A stretch of DNA of 64,000 bases from Aestuariibius violaceus (GTDB lineage Bacteria > Pseudomonadota > Alphaproteobacteria > Rhodobacterales > Rhodobacteraceae). Shown here piece by piece: positions 53,869-62,927 of the stretch. The notes under the pieces are model-generated. The model had not been told where the DNA came from. It saw only the letters and a list, made by a program, of their open reading frames with translations, and ran no database searches. The position numbers and the translations under genes are program-made. The stretch is taken from NCBI RefSeq assembly GCF_040779325.2, contig NZ_JBFONT020000002.1, positions 1-64,000 of the forward strand. The letters are read 5' to 3'. Position 1 is the first letter of the stretch, and each line of letters begins with the position of its first letter.

Positions 53869-54578
53869 CCCGGCCGGTCGCCCTCGTCACCGGCGGCGCG
53901 CGCGGCATTGGCCGCGCCATCGCCGAGGAGATGGCGGCCGACCATTACATCGCGCTGACCTATCTGGGCGGCGGCCCTGAGGCGGCTGCTTTCGCCGCCG
54001 ACCATCCGTCGACGCTCCTGATCCAGGCCGACCTGACGGAGATGCCGGCGCAGGTCCTGATCGACCAGGTTGCGGACCATTTTGGGCGGCTCGACCTGCT
54101 CGTGAACAATGCGGGTCATGTGCAGGAGAACCCGTGGGACAGCTTCGATGCTGCCATCGCGTCCCATGCGATGCTGCTTAACGCGGTTGTCCCGATGGCG
54201 CTTATTGCCGCCGCCGCCCCGAAGATGCCGCGTGGCGCGTCCATCGTGAACATCGCCAGCACCAACGCCCGCTTCCCGCCGAACGCCGCCCCCGATTACG
54301 GGGCGAGCAAGGCCGCCCTTCTCAACATCACGACGAGCGCTGCCAAGATGTTCGCGCCTATGGGGCTCCGGGTGAACGCCGTCTCTCCCGGCGCCGTCGA
54401 ACGCGCTTACAAGCCGCGCCCGGCAGAGATGGTGGCCGAGATCGAGGCGGCCACCCCCTTAGGGGCCATGGCAACGGTGACAGATGTGGCCCGCGCCGTC
54501 CGCTTTCTTGCCTCGCCTGCTGCCGCGTCCATCACCGGTGAAGAGATCACGGTTGCGGGGGGCTACGGCCTGTTCTGA
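53865..54578 (+). CDS. short-chain dehydrogenase/reductase
   Basis: A 237-residue oxidoreductase from a GTG at 53865 overlapping the acnA stop. NAD(P) site ALVTGGARGIGRAIA, NNAG motif, Ser in NIASTNAR and the catalytic pair in DYGASKAALLN. The C-terminal TGEEITVAGG is typical of the FabG-like classical SDRs. Substrate unknown; coupling with acnA is probably a matter of layout. Confidence 0.88.
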
Positions 54579-54592
54579 CAGCGGTCAGTCAA

Positions 54593-54614
54593 CAGGATTT
54601 TCTAGAAAATCCTG
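54593..54614. terminator. 22-bp palindrome, cluster B copy 1
   Basis: A perfect palindrome centred on CTAG with arm CAGGATTTTCT, 14 bases behind the SDR stop. It is identical to the copy at 62901-62922. Confidence 0.75.
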
Positions 54615-54620
54615 CAGAAG

Positions 54621-54642
54621 CAAAATCTTCTAGAAGACTTTG
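54621..54642. terminator. 22-bp palindrome, cluster B copy 2
   Basis: Arm CAAAATCTTCT centred on CTAG, nearly identical to the copy at 50175-50196 but with one arm mismatch (A against C). Confidence 0.7.
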
Positions 54643-54648
54643 TCTGAG

Positions 54649-54670
54649 CAAATTTTTCGAGAAAAATTTG
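54649..54670. terminator. 22-bp palindrome, cluster B copy 3
   Basis: CAAATTTTTC and GAAAAATTTG around a central GA. Same length as the others but without CTAG. It lies 9 bases ahead of the stop of the minus-strand BASS transporter gene. Confidence 0.7.
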
Positions 54671-54679
54671 GCGATCGCC

Positions 54680-55600
54680 TTATCGGCTGGGATGGGTCCA
54701 GGCCGCGAGGCGGGGCAGGATCAGGGGCGTCAGGTACATCGGGATCTGGTAGCAACCGATGACGAGTAGCAGGTCTGTCGTCGCTGGGGCGGGCAGGACA
54801 CCGAGGAAGAGGGCGACGTTGCGGTTGCCTGCGGCGACAGCCAGCGGGATGGCGCCGGACGTTCCGGGCCAGAGGCACAGGAGTACCGCCTGAAGGCCGA
54901 AGGCCAGCACCGACACGAAGGCGAGCGTGAGGGCCAGTTGCGCCGGGCTCTGGCGGAGCGCGTCGGCGGCCGCGGACATGAGACCGATGACGACGAGGGC
55001 GAGCAGGATGGCGGAGGCGGCGTCGATCAGGCTCGGCGCCTTGGCCGCGGCGCCTGTTTTGCGCAGGGCGAAGGCGGCCGCGGCACAGAGGCCGATGATG
55101 ATGAGCAGGCGCAGGGCCGTCCCAAGGATCGCGGAGGTGTCGCCGAAGGCGGGGGCCAGGGCGAAGACCGGCAGGACGGTGAGCGGCAGGAGCGCGGTGC
55201 CGAGGATCGTCTGGCGCAGGGCAGGCGCGGGATCTCCGCCCGCCATGGCGGCGATGGGGGCTGCGCCGGTGATCGGGGCGGCGGTGAGGATCAGCACCGT
55301 GCCGAGCGCGAGCGGCCGGTCGAGGATACCAAGCATCAGGAAGAGAACCGCGGCGGCGCAGGGCAGGGCCATCTGGAACACCAGGGTGATCCCGAGCGAC
55401 CGGGTCATGTCCCGCCGCCCGATGCGGAAGGCCTGCGGCCCGATCTTGAGCATGGCGAGGAAGAGCACCGCGATGACGAGCGGGCCGACATGAGGTTGTA
55501 TGGCGGCGGCGGCCGCCGGCGAGGCGAGCCCAATGGCGAGCCCGGCGATCAGGATCCAGCGGCCGCGCCCGGCGATTGCCGCGGCCAGCCGTTCGATCAT
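54680..55600 (-). CDS. BASS-type (bile acid:sodium symporter-like) transporter
   Basis: A 306-residue membrane protein with nine to ten helices. The segments LGITLVFQMALPCAAAVLFL, LILTAAPITGAAPIAAMAGG and LAVAAGNRNVALFLGVLP match the BASS family, including the GNRN box near the sodium site. Its bacterial substrates are diverse organic anions. The start lies behind the MarR-type gene on the same strand, overlapping it by 4 bases, so they may share a transcript. Confidence 0.75.
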   Translation of the reverse strand: MIERLAAAIAGRGRWILIAGLAIGLASPAAAAAIQPHVGPLVIAVLFLAMLKIGPQAFRIGRRDMTRSLGITLVFQMALPCAAAVLFLMLGILDRPLALGTVLILTAAPITGAAPIAAMAGGDPAPALRQTILGTALLPLTVLPVFALAPAFGDTSAILGTALRLLIIIGLCAAAAFALRKTGAAAKAPSLIDAASAILLALVVIGLMSAAADALRQSPAQLALTLAFVSVLAFGLQAVLLCLWPGTSGAIPLAVAAGNRNVALFLGVLPAPATTDLLLVIGCYQIPMYLTPLILPRLAAWTHPSR

Positions 55601-56121
55601 AGCGCGGCGGCGGCGCGGGCGGCCTGATCGTAGCTGCCCGAGAGCGCGCGCAGCAGTGCCGCGACCCGGCTGATATCCGCGGGATCGTGGCCGAGCTGGC
55701 GCGCGGCGCGGACGAGCAACGCCTCACGCACCTCTTTGTAGCGGGTGCAAAGCGCCGCGCCCGCCTCAGTGATCTCGACGGTCTTTTCCTTGCCCTTGCG
55801 CCCGGCCTTGAGGAGCTTCGCCTGGGTCAGTTTACGGATCGCGTAATTGGCCAGATGCGTGTCCTCGATATTCAGGATCAGGCAGACCTCGGCCAGCGTC
55901 TTGGCTCGGCCCCTGTGGTGGACGAGGTGAAGGATCAGCACCTCGAGCGGCGACATGGTAGGCCCGCCCGCCGCCGTCATGCAGCGGACCATCCACCGGT
56001 GATAGGCGTTGTTCATCATGGTCACGGCGAACTCGACCTCCGAAAGCGCGGGCAAGGCGCTGTCGGCGAGATGGGCCGACGAGACGACGGGGCCGATATC
56101 GGGAAGCGGTTTCTTCGTCAT
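55597..56121 (-). CDS. MarR-like winged-helix regulator
   Basis: A 174-residue regulator. The winged helix is seen as MSPLEVLILHLVHHRGRAKT, LAEVCLILNIEDTHLANYAI and RKLTQAKLLKAGRKGKEKTV. Such proteins are close to MarR. The ATG at 56121 overlaps the stop of the TRAP large permease gene (ATGA), so the regulator is encoded in the TRAP operon and most likely controls uptake or use of its substrate. Confidence 0.82.
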   Translation of the reverse strand: MTKKPLPDIGPVVSSAHLADSALPALSEVEFAVTMMNNAYHRWMVRCMTAAGGPTMSPLEVLILHLVHHRGRAKTLAEVCLILNIEDTHLANYAIRKLTQAKLLKAGRKGKEKTVEITEAGAALCTRYKEVREALLVRAARQLGHDPADISRVAALLRALSGSYDQAARAAAAL

Positions 56122-57422
56122 CGGGCGGACATGGTCGAGGGCAGCCAGAGCGCGATCTGGGGAAAGACCATCAGGATCGCGGTGGCCGCGACGAGGAGGA
56201 GGAAGAACGGCGCCGCGTAGCGCGCCACGGTGAATATGTCTCGGCCGGTGATCGATTGCAGCACGAACAGGTTGAAGCCCACGGGCGGGGTGATCTGGCT
56301 CATCTCCACGACGAGGACGAGGAAGACGCCAAACCAGATTGGGTCGATGCCCGCCGCCAGCACCATCGGCAGGATGACCGAGACGGTCAGCACGACGATG
56401 GAGATCCCGTCGAGGAAGAAGCCCAGGACGATGAAGAAGACGAGGAGCGCAGCGAGGAGCGCGTAGGGGGACAGGCCGAGCTCGCCGATCCACGTCGCCA
56501 GAGCGCGGGGGATGCCGGTATAGCCCATGGCGCCGGTCAGGAAGGCGGCGCCTGCCAGGATGAAGCCGATCATGCAGGAAGTGATGACGGCGCCCTTCAG
56601 GCTGTCCCACGCGCCTTGCCGGTCGATCCCGCCGGAGAGGCCCGAGATGAGAAGGGCACCGACGACGCCGACCACCGCCGCCTCGGTGGGCGAGGCGAGG
56701 CCCGCGTAGATCGAGCCGATGACGGCGACGATCAGCAGGATCGTGGGCAGGAGGAGGGTCGCGGCGCGGAGCTTGTCGCCGAGCGGTAGAGGCGCCTCTG
56801 CCGCAGGCATCCGGTCGCGGTTCAGGTGGGCCCAGAGCATGACGTAGCCCGCGAACATCGCGGCCAGCATCAGCCCCGGCAGGACGCCTGCGAGGAAGAG
56901 GCGGGCAATGGATTGCTCGGTCGCGGCACCATAGACGATCAGGATGATCGAGGGCGGGATGAGGAAACCGAAGGTGCCCGAGCCCGCCAGCGTTCCGATC
57001 GCCATGCGGTCGTCATAGCCGCGGGCGCGCAGCTCTGGCAGAGACATGCGGCCGACGGTCGCCGTGGTGGCCGCCGACGAGCCCGAGACGGCGGCAAAGA
57101 GCGCGCAGCCCAGGATGTTGACGTGCAAAAGCCCGCCCGGCAGGCGCCGGGTGAAGGGGGAGAGGCCGCGGAACATGTCGGAGGAGAGGCGGGAGCGGAA
57201 CAGGATCTCGCCCATCCAGATGAACATCGGCAGCGCTGTGAGATCCCAGATGTTGAGCGCGGCCCAGGCCTTGGTCGCGAAGACCGCGCCGACGGGCGCC
57301 GGTGTGGCCAGCGTCATCGCGGTCAGCCCCACGACGATCAGCGAGAAGCCCACCCAGAGGCCGAGCGCGAGGCAGAGGAAAAGGACGCCGACGAGGATGA
57401 GGGAGAGGGTGGTGAGGTCCAT
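56118..57422 (-). CDS. dctM: TRAP transporter large permease DctM
   Basis: A 434-residue protein with about twelve helices. FAAVSGSSAATTATVGRMSL and DDRMAIGTLAGSGTFGFLIP, then PSIILIVYGAATEQSIARLF, are the DctM signature. ATG 57422 lies 1 base behind the dctQ stop; a TTG farther up is less likely. It is the main channel of a sodium-driven TRAP system for organic acids. Confidence 0.95.
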   Translation of the reverse strand: MDLTTLSLILVGVLFLCLALGLWVGFSLIVVGLTAMTLATPAPVGAVFATKAWAALNIWDLTALPMFIWMGEILFRSRLSSDMFRGLSPFTRRLPGGLLHVNILGCALFAAVSGSSAATTATVGRMSLPELRARGYDDRMAIGTLAGSGTFGFLIPPSIILIVYGAATEQSIARLFLAGVLPGLMLAAMFAGYVMLWAHLNRDRMPAAEAPLPLGDKLRAATLLLPTILLIVAVIGSIYAGLASPTEAAVVGVVGALLISGLSGGIDRQGAWDSLKGAVITSCMIGFILAGAAFLTGAMGYTGIPRALATWIGELGLSPYALLAALLVFFIVLGFFLDGISIVVLTVSVILPMVLAAGIDPIWFGVFLVLVVEMSQITPPVGFNLFVLQSITGRDIFTVARYAAPFFLLLVAATAILMVFPQIALWLPSTMSAR

Positions 57423-57423
57423 C

Positions 57424-57984
57424 CTAGTGTCCCGCCTCGTCAAGACTGCGGCCGCTTTCCGCGGCAGCGAAGGCGGGGGTTTCGCCCCTGAGCGCGGTGA
57501 GGAGTTCGTCGGCCAGCGCCAGCGCGAAAAGGACGAGGCCGAGCGTCATGGCGCCCTGCGGGATCCAGAGGGGGATCGGGATCATCCCGAAGGAGACCGA
57601 CTCGAACTGCCAGCTGTCGAGCACCTGAAGCCAACTGTGCCAGGAGGCGAAGCCCGCAAGGGCGAGCGCGGCCGCGAGAACGAGGATCGTCAGCCCTTTG
57701 GCGAGCGGCGCCGGCAAGGCGCGCGCGAGCATCGTCACGCGGACATGGCCCGCTGCCCGAAGGGTCCCCGGCAAGGCCAGGAAGGCCGCCGCGACGAAGA
57801 GGAAGCCGCCGATTTCGGCCAGCGAGGGGACTTGCAGGCCGATCGCCTCTTGCCCCAGGGCGAGGAGCGCGCGGTCGAGGATGCGGCCCAGGATCTGGAC
57901 GAAGACCAGCACGGCGATGGTGACGAGGGCGACGGCCGAGGCGGCCAGCGCCGCGGCGTAAGTGAGATCGAGCGCGCGTCGCAT
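57424..57984 (-). CDS. dctQ: TRAP transporter small permease DctQ
   Basis: A 186-residue protein with four helices (RRALDLTYAAALAASAVALV, VPSLAEIGGFLFVAAAFLAL) and the typical QFESVSFGMIPIPLWIPQ segment ahead of the last helix. GGAGG lies 4-5 bases ahead of ATG 57984. Partner of DctM. Secure. Confidence 0.92.
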   Translation of the reverse strand: MRRALDLTYAAALAASAVALVTIAVLVFVQILGRILDRALLALGQEAIGLQVPSLAEIGGFLFVAAAFLALPGTLRAAGHVRVTMLARALPAPLAKGLTILVLAAALALAGFASWHSWLQVLDSWQFESVSFGMIPIPLWIPQGAMTLGLVLFALALADELLTALRGETPAFAAAESGRSLDEAGH

Positions 57985-58039
57985 GGGCCCTCCTTCCATA
58001 GTCGAGGGCCGGGCACCTGGCCCGGCCTCCGTTGGGCGT

Positions 58040-59020
58040 TTACTGCGCCGCTTCGTAGGCTTCGAGGATGGCGGTGCCTGCCGCGCCAGCGCGTTCGAGC
58101 CATTCGGCGGTCATGGTCTCCCCCGCCTCCGCCAGCGCCGTGGCTAGCGCGTCAGACGGTTGCACCACCGACATTCCGTTATCGGCCAGCGCGGCGGTCT
58201 GAGTCGCGGTTTCCGCCTCGGACATTTCCCAACCGCGGGCTTCGGCGGCGGCTGCGGCCTCCATCAGGGCGGTCTGTTGATCCTCGGGCAGCGCCTCGAA
58301 GGCGTCGGTGTTCACGAAGACGACGTTCTTCGGCAGCCACGCATTCACGTCGACGAAGACCGAGGTGAAGTCCCACGCTTGCGATGACACGCCGGTCGAG
58401 GGCGAGGTCATCATCGCCGAGACGCGTCCTGTCGCGAAAGCGGTCGGGATATCGCCCGCCTCGACCTGGGTCGGGACCATGCCGAGCAGGTTGGCAAGCT
58501 GTTCGGTCGCCGTGTTGTAGGCGCGGAAGCTGACGCCCTGCAGGGCGGCGGGATCTGTCACCTCTTCGGTCAAGTAGAGCGACTGGCCGGGCCACGGCAC
58601 GGCGTAGAGAAGCGTCAGGCCCTGGTCCGCCAGAAGCTGTTCCACCGCGGGGCGGGAGGCGGCCCAGAGGGCGCTGGCGTCCTCATAGCCATCGGCGAGG
58701 AAGGGGATCGAATCGGCCTCGAAGACCGGGTTTTCGTTGGCGAGCCGCGACAACAGGATTTCTCCGATCGGGGCGAGGCCGCGGCGGACGGCATCCTTGA
58801 TCTCGGGATGGCCGAAGAGCGATCCGGCGGAGTGGACGGTGATGTCGAGCTGGCCATCCGTCGCCTCGCGCACGTCATTGGCGAACTGGCTGATATTCTG
58901 GGTGTGGAACACCGTGTCGCCATAGGGCGTCGGCATGTCCCAGGCGGTTTGCGCGGCGGCGGGAAGGGCGAGGGCTGTCAGTGCGGTGGCAAGCGCCAGG
59001 CGGCGGAGCGAAAGGGTCAT
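58040..59020 (-). CDS. dctP: TRAP transporter substrate-binding protein DctP
   Basis: A 326-residue periplasmic protein. The ATG at 59020 gives a clear signal peptide (MTLSLRRLALATALTALALP, then AAAQ). The pattern ISQFANDVREATDGQLDITV, GLAPIGEILLSRLANENPVF and FRAYNTATEQLANLLGMVPT is that of DctP. The ligand Arg that usually pairs with a carboxylate appears as FRAYN. It heads the operon dctP-Q-M-MarR-BASS and is divergent from the oxoprolinase gene, so 5-oxoproline or a hydantoin is a plausible ligand. Confidence 0.93.
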   Translation of the reverse strand: MTLSLRRLALATALTALALPAAAQTAWDMPTPYGDTVFHTQNISQFANDVREATDGQLDITVHSAGSLFGHPEIKDAVRRGLAPIGEILLSRLANENPVFEADSIPFLADGYEDASALWAASRPAVEQLLADQGLTLLYAVPWPGQSLYLTEEVTDPAALQGVSFRAYNTATEQLANLLGMVPTQVEAGDIPTAFATGRVSAMMTSPSTGVSSQAWDFTSVFVDVNAWLPKNVVFVNTDAFEALPEDQQTALMEAAAAAEARGWEMSEAETATQTAALADNGMSVVQPSDALATALAEAGETMTAEWLERAGAAGTAILEAYEAAQ

Positions 59021-59215
59021 GGGTCGGATCTCCCGATGTTGGTCGGCCCGGGCTGGCCGGGCGGGTTCGTCCGGATTCTTGATTGACCCGGCGTAAGGAA
59101 GAGGTTGACCATTCATCGGCAATTTGTCAACAAAATGTCATCGTTTGCCGTGGCGGGTCTTGTTGCCGCTGTGGAATGCCGGGAAAACAGGCAAGCTGCC
59201 TGCAGGGAGATCGCC

Positions 59216-62200
59216 ATGACAGATGCCACCGCGCCCCAACGCTGGGATTTCTGGATCGATCGCGGCGGCACGTTCACCGATGTGGTGGGGCGCGAGCCGG
59301 GCGGCGAGATGCGCCCCCTGAAGCTGTTGTCCGAGAACCCGGAGGCCTATGAGGACGCGGCGATCGAGGGGATCCGGCGGCTGCTGGGCGGAGAGATCGA
59401 CCCGGCGCGGATCGGCACGGTCAAGATGGGCACGACGGTCGCGACCAACGCGTTGCTGGAGCGGAAGGGCGACCGGACGCTGCTGCTGATCACGCGGGGG
59501 TTCCGTGACGCGTTGCGGATCGCCTACCAGGCGCGGCCCGATATCTTCGCCAAGGAAATCGTGCTGCCCGAACAGCTGTATGAGCGTGTGATCGAGGTGG
59601 AGGAGCGGTTTCGCGCGGACGGATCGGTCGAGCTGCCTTTGGAGGCTGAGGCGCTGCGGCCAGAGCTTGAGGCCGCGCGGGCTGACGGGATCGACGCGGT
59701 CGCGATCGTGCTGATGCATTCCTGGAAGAACCCCGATCACGAGGCGGCGCTGGCAAAGATGGTGCGCGGCATGGGCTTCACCCAGGTTTCGGTCAGCCAT
59801 GAGGTCAGCCCGCTGGTCAAGCTGGTGGGTCGCGGCGACACGACGGTGGTCGATGCCTACCTGTCGCCGATCCTGGGCCGCTACGTCGCGCGGGTGGCCG
59901 GTGCTTTGGGCGCGACCCCCGCGACGGAGGATGGGCCGACGCTGCAATTCATGATGTCCTCCGGCGGGATGACGGCGGCGGAGCGGTTTCAGGGCAAGGA
60001 TGCGATCCTGTCCGGCCCCGCGGGCGGCGTTGTCGGCATGGTCGAGACGGCGGGCGATGCGGGGTTCGAGAAGGTCATCGGCTTCGACATGGGCGGCACC
60101 TCGACCGACGTGGCGCATTTCGCGGGCGATTATGAGCGTGCCTTCGATACCGAGGTCGCGGGCGTGCGGATCCGGGCGCCGATGATGCGCATCCATACCG
60201 TGGCCGCGGGCGGCGGGTCGATCCTGCATGCGGATCCGGGCCGGTTCCGGGCGGGGCCCGATTCGGCAGGCGCCGATCCCGGGCCGGCCTGCTATCGCCG
60301 GGGCGGCCCGCTGACGGTAACGGATGCGAACGTGATGCTGGGCAAGCTACGGCCCGAGTTCTTTCCGCGGGTCTTCGGGCCCGGGCAGGACGAGCCACTC
60401 GATGCCGAGGTCGTCCGCGCCAAGTTCGCCGAGATCGCGGCGGCGGAGAGCAAGTCACCCGAGGCGGTGGCCGAGGGCTTTCTGACGATCGCGATCGAGA
60501 ACATGGCCAACGCGATCAAGAAGATCAGCGTCCAGCGCGGCTATGACGTGACGAAGTATCTGCTGAACGCCTTCGGCGGCGCGGCGGGGCAGCATGCCTG
60601 CCTTGTCGCCGATGCGCTGGGGATGGAGGCTGTGCTGATCCATCCGCTGTCCGGGCTGCTGTCGGCCTACGGGATCGGGCGCGCCACGGTGGCGGCCAGC
60701 CGCCAGCAGGCGCTGGTGGAGCCGTTGGGGTCGGGCAGTCTTGACGCCATCGCGGCGCTGGAGGCGGAGTTGCAGAAGGCCGTGGGCGCAGAGCTGTCCG
60801 AGCAGGGGATCGATGCGGGTACGGCTGCGTCTGTGACGCGGCTGCATCTGCGTTATGAGGGGACGGATACGGCGCTTCCCGTGACGTGGGATGGGGACGC
60901 CGAGGCGGCGCGGGACGAGTTCGAGGCGGCGCACAAGGCGCAGTTCGGCTTTGTCAGCCCGGGCAAGCCGGTGACCGTGGAGACGGTCGAGGTCGAGATG
61001 ACGGAAGCGGCCCGCGAAACCGGCCCGGCTGCGGAGGGCGCGGTCGAGGCGCGGAAAGCGGCCTCGAACCAGACCGTGCCGGTCTTCTGCAACGGCAAAG
61101 AGGTGCAGGCGGCCGTCTTCCGGCGGGAGGGTCTGACACCCGGCGACCGGATGACCGGCCCCGCACTGATCATCGAGCCGAACCAGACAATCGTCGTCGA
61201 ACCCGGCTGGACGGCGGAGCTGACCGCGCGGGACGACATCCTGATGCGGCGCCATGAGAAGATGGCGCGCACCTCGGCCGCGGGGACGGTCGAGGCGGAT
61301 CCCATTCTGCTGGAGGTCTTCAACAACCTTTTCATGAACATCGCCGAGCAGATGGGCGTGGCGCTGCAGAACACGGCGCATTCGGTGAACATCAAGGAGC
61401 GCCTCGATTTTTCCTGCGCGGTCTTCGATGCGGACGGTGCGCTGGTGGCGAATGCGCCGCACATGCCGGTGCATCTGGGATCCATGGACCGCAGTGTGGA
61501 GACGGTGATCCGCCTGAACGAAGGGAAGATCCGGCCCGGCGACGTCTTTGCGCTGAACGCGCCCTATAACGGTGGAACCCATCTGCCGGACATCACGGTC
61601 GTCTCGCCGGTCTTCGATGACGCCGCCGCCGGGATCCTCTTTTGGGTGGCAAGCCGGGGGCACCACGCCGATGTGGGCGGGACCGCGCCGGGGTCGATGA
61701 CGCCGCTGGCCACGACGGTCGACGAGGAAGGCGTGCTGTTCGATAATTTCGTGCTGGTCGAGGAGGGGAGTTTTCGAGAGGAGGCGCTGCGCGACCTGCT
61801 GACCGACCATCCCTACCCGGCGCGCAATCCCGACCAGAACATCGCCGACCTGAAAGCCCAGATCGCCGCGAACGAACGTGGCGCGGCGGAGCTGCGACGG
61901 ATGGTGGGCGAGTTCGGCCTGGAGACCGTGCAGGCCTATATGGGCCACGTCCAGGACAATGCCGCCGAGGAGGTGCGGCGGTTGCTCGGGCGGCTCGAGG
62001 ATTGCGCGTACGAGTATCCAACCGATACCGGCCAGGCGATCCGCGTGAAGATCACCGTCGACCGCGAGGCGCGCGAGGCGGTGGTCGATTTCACCGGGAC
62101 GAGCCCTGCGACCGACAACAACTTCAATGCCCCCGAACCGGTGGCGCGGGCCGCTGTGCTGTATTGCTTCCGCGTGATGGTCGAGGCGCCGATCCCGATG

Positions 62201-62839
62201 AATGCCGGCTGCCTGCGCCCGATTCGCATCGTGATCCCCGAGGGCTGCATGCTGCGCCCGGAGTACCCGCGCGCGGTCGTCGCCGGCAATGTCGAGACGT
62301 CACAGCACGTGACCAACGCGATCTTCGGGGCGCTCGGCGTGATCGCCAACAGCCAGGGGACGATGAACAACCTGACCTTCGGCAACGAGACCTATCAGTA
62401 TTACGAGACGATCTGCTCGGGCTCGCCCGCCGGGGTGACGAATTCCGGTCGCGGCTTTGCGGGGACGTCGGGGGTCCATGTCCATATGACGAATTCCCGC
62501 CTGACCGATCCGGAGGTACTGGAGATGCGGTTTCCGGTGCTTTTGGAGCGTTTCGGGTTGCGCAAAGGCTCAGGTGGGCGGGGCGCGTATCCTGCGGGGG
62601 ACGGGACGGAGCGGCGTCTGCGGTTTCTGGAACGGATGGATTGCGCGATCCTGTCCTCGCACCGAAGGATCCCGCCGCGGGGCCTCGAGGGCGGCGGCGA
62701 TGGTGAGGTTGGGCGGACCGAGGTGAGGCGCGGCGACGGTCGGGTCGAGACCTTGCGCGCCTGCGATCAGACTATCCTCGACGCTGGCGAGACGATCACC
62801 GTCATCACGCCCACCGCAGGCGGCTTCGGGGCAGGGTGA
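59216..62839 (+). CDS. 5-oxoprolinase / hydantoinase A-B fusion
   Basis: A 1,207-residue ATP-dependent ring-opening enzyme. Residues 1-690 are the HyuA half (DFWIDRGGTFTDVVGREPGG, MGTTVATNALLERKGDRTLL, GFDMGGTSTDVAHFAGDYER), residues 700-1207 the HyuB half (VFNNLFMNIAEQMGVALQNT, NAPYNGGTHLPDITVVSPVF, SRGHHADVGGTAPGSM). This full-length fusion is the shape of 5-oxoprolinase, which opens 5-oxo-L-proline to glutamate. AGGGAGA lies 6 bases before ATG 59216; an earlier ATG at 59105 has no such site. Confidence 0.92.
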   Translation: MTDATAPQRWDFWIDRGGTFTDVVGREPGGEMRPLKLLSENPEAYEDAAIEGIRRLLGGEIDPARIGTVKMGTTVATNALLERKGDRTLLLITRGFRDALRIAYQARPDIFAKEIVLPEQLYERVIEVEERFRADGSVELPLEAEALRPELEAARADGIDAVAIVLMHSWKNPDHEAALAKMVRGMGFTQVSVSHEVSPLVKLVGRGDTTVVDAYLSPILGRYVARVAGALGATPATEDGPTLQFMMSSGGMTAAERFQGKDAILSGPAGGVVGMVETAGDAGFEKVIGFDMGGTSTDVAHFAGDYERAFDTEVAGVRIRAPMMRIHTVAAGGGSILHADPGRFRAGPDSAGADPGPACYRRGGPLTVTDANVMLGKLRPEFFPRVFGPGQDEPLDAEVVRAKFAEIAAAESKSPEAVAEGFLTIAIENMANAIKKISVQRGYDVTKYLLNAFGGAAGQHACLVADALGMEAVLIHPLSGLLSAYGIGRATVAASRQQALVEPLGSGSLDAIAALEAELQKAVGAELSEQGIDAGTAASVTRLHLRYEGTDTALPVTWDGDAEAARDEFEAAHKAQFGFVSPGKPVTVETVEVEMTEAARETGPAAEGAVEARKAASNQTVPVFCNGKEVQAAVFRREGLTPGDRMTGPALIIEPNQTIVVEPGWTAELTARDDILMRRHEKMARTSAAGTVEADPILLEVFNNLFMNIAEQMGVALQNTAHSVNIKERLDFSCAVFDADGALVANAPHMPVHLGSMDRSVETVIRLNEGKIRPGDVFALNAPYNGGTHLPDITVVSPVFDDAAAGILFWVASRGHHADVGGTAPGSMTPLATTVDEEGVLFDNFVLVEEGSFREEALRDLLTDHPYPARNPDQNIADLKAQIAANERGAAELRRMVGEFGLETVQAYMGHVQDNAAEEVRRLLGRLEDCAYEYPTDTGQAIRVKITVDREAREAVVDFTGTSPATDNNFNAPEPVARAAVLYCFRVMVEAPIPMNAGCLRPIRIVIPEGCMLRPEYPRAVVAGNVETSQHVTNAIFGALGVIANSQGTMNNLTFGNETYQYYETICSGSPAGVTNSGRGFAGTSGVHVHMTNSRLTDPEVLEMRFPVLLERFGLRKGSGGRGAYPAGDGTERRLRFLERMDCAILSSHRRIPPRGLEGGGDGEVGRTEVRRGDGRVETLRACDQTILDAGETITVITPTAGGFGAG

Positions 62840-62845
62840 GGGACG

Positions 62846-62867
62846 CAAAATTTTCTAGAAAATTTTG
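62846..62867. terminator. 22-bp palindrome, cluster C copy 1
   Basis: Perfect, arm CAAAATTTTCT centred on CTAG, 6 bases behind the oxoprolinase stop. Confidence 0.75.
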
Positions 62868-62873
62868 ACCGGG

Positions 62874-62895
62874 CAAATCCTTCTAGAAGGATTTG
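62874..62895. terminator. 22-bp palindrome, cluster C copy 2
   Basis: Perfect, arm CAAATCCTTCT centred on CTAG; core equal to the copy at 50146-50169. Confidence 0.75.
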
Positions 62896-62900
62896 GGTTT

Positions 62901-62922
62901 CAGGATTTTCTAGAAAATCCTG
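62901..62922. terminator. 22-bp palindrome, cluster C copy 3
   Basis: Perfect, arm CAGGATTTTCT centred on CTAG, identical to the copy at 54593-54614, 5 bases ahead of the acyltransferase stop on the minus strand. Confidence 0.75.
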
Positions 62923-62927
62923 CCTGT

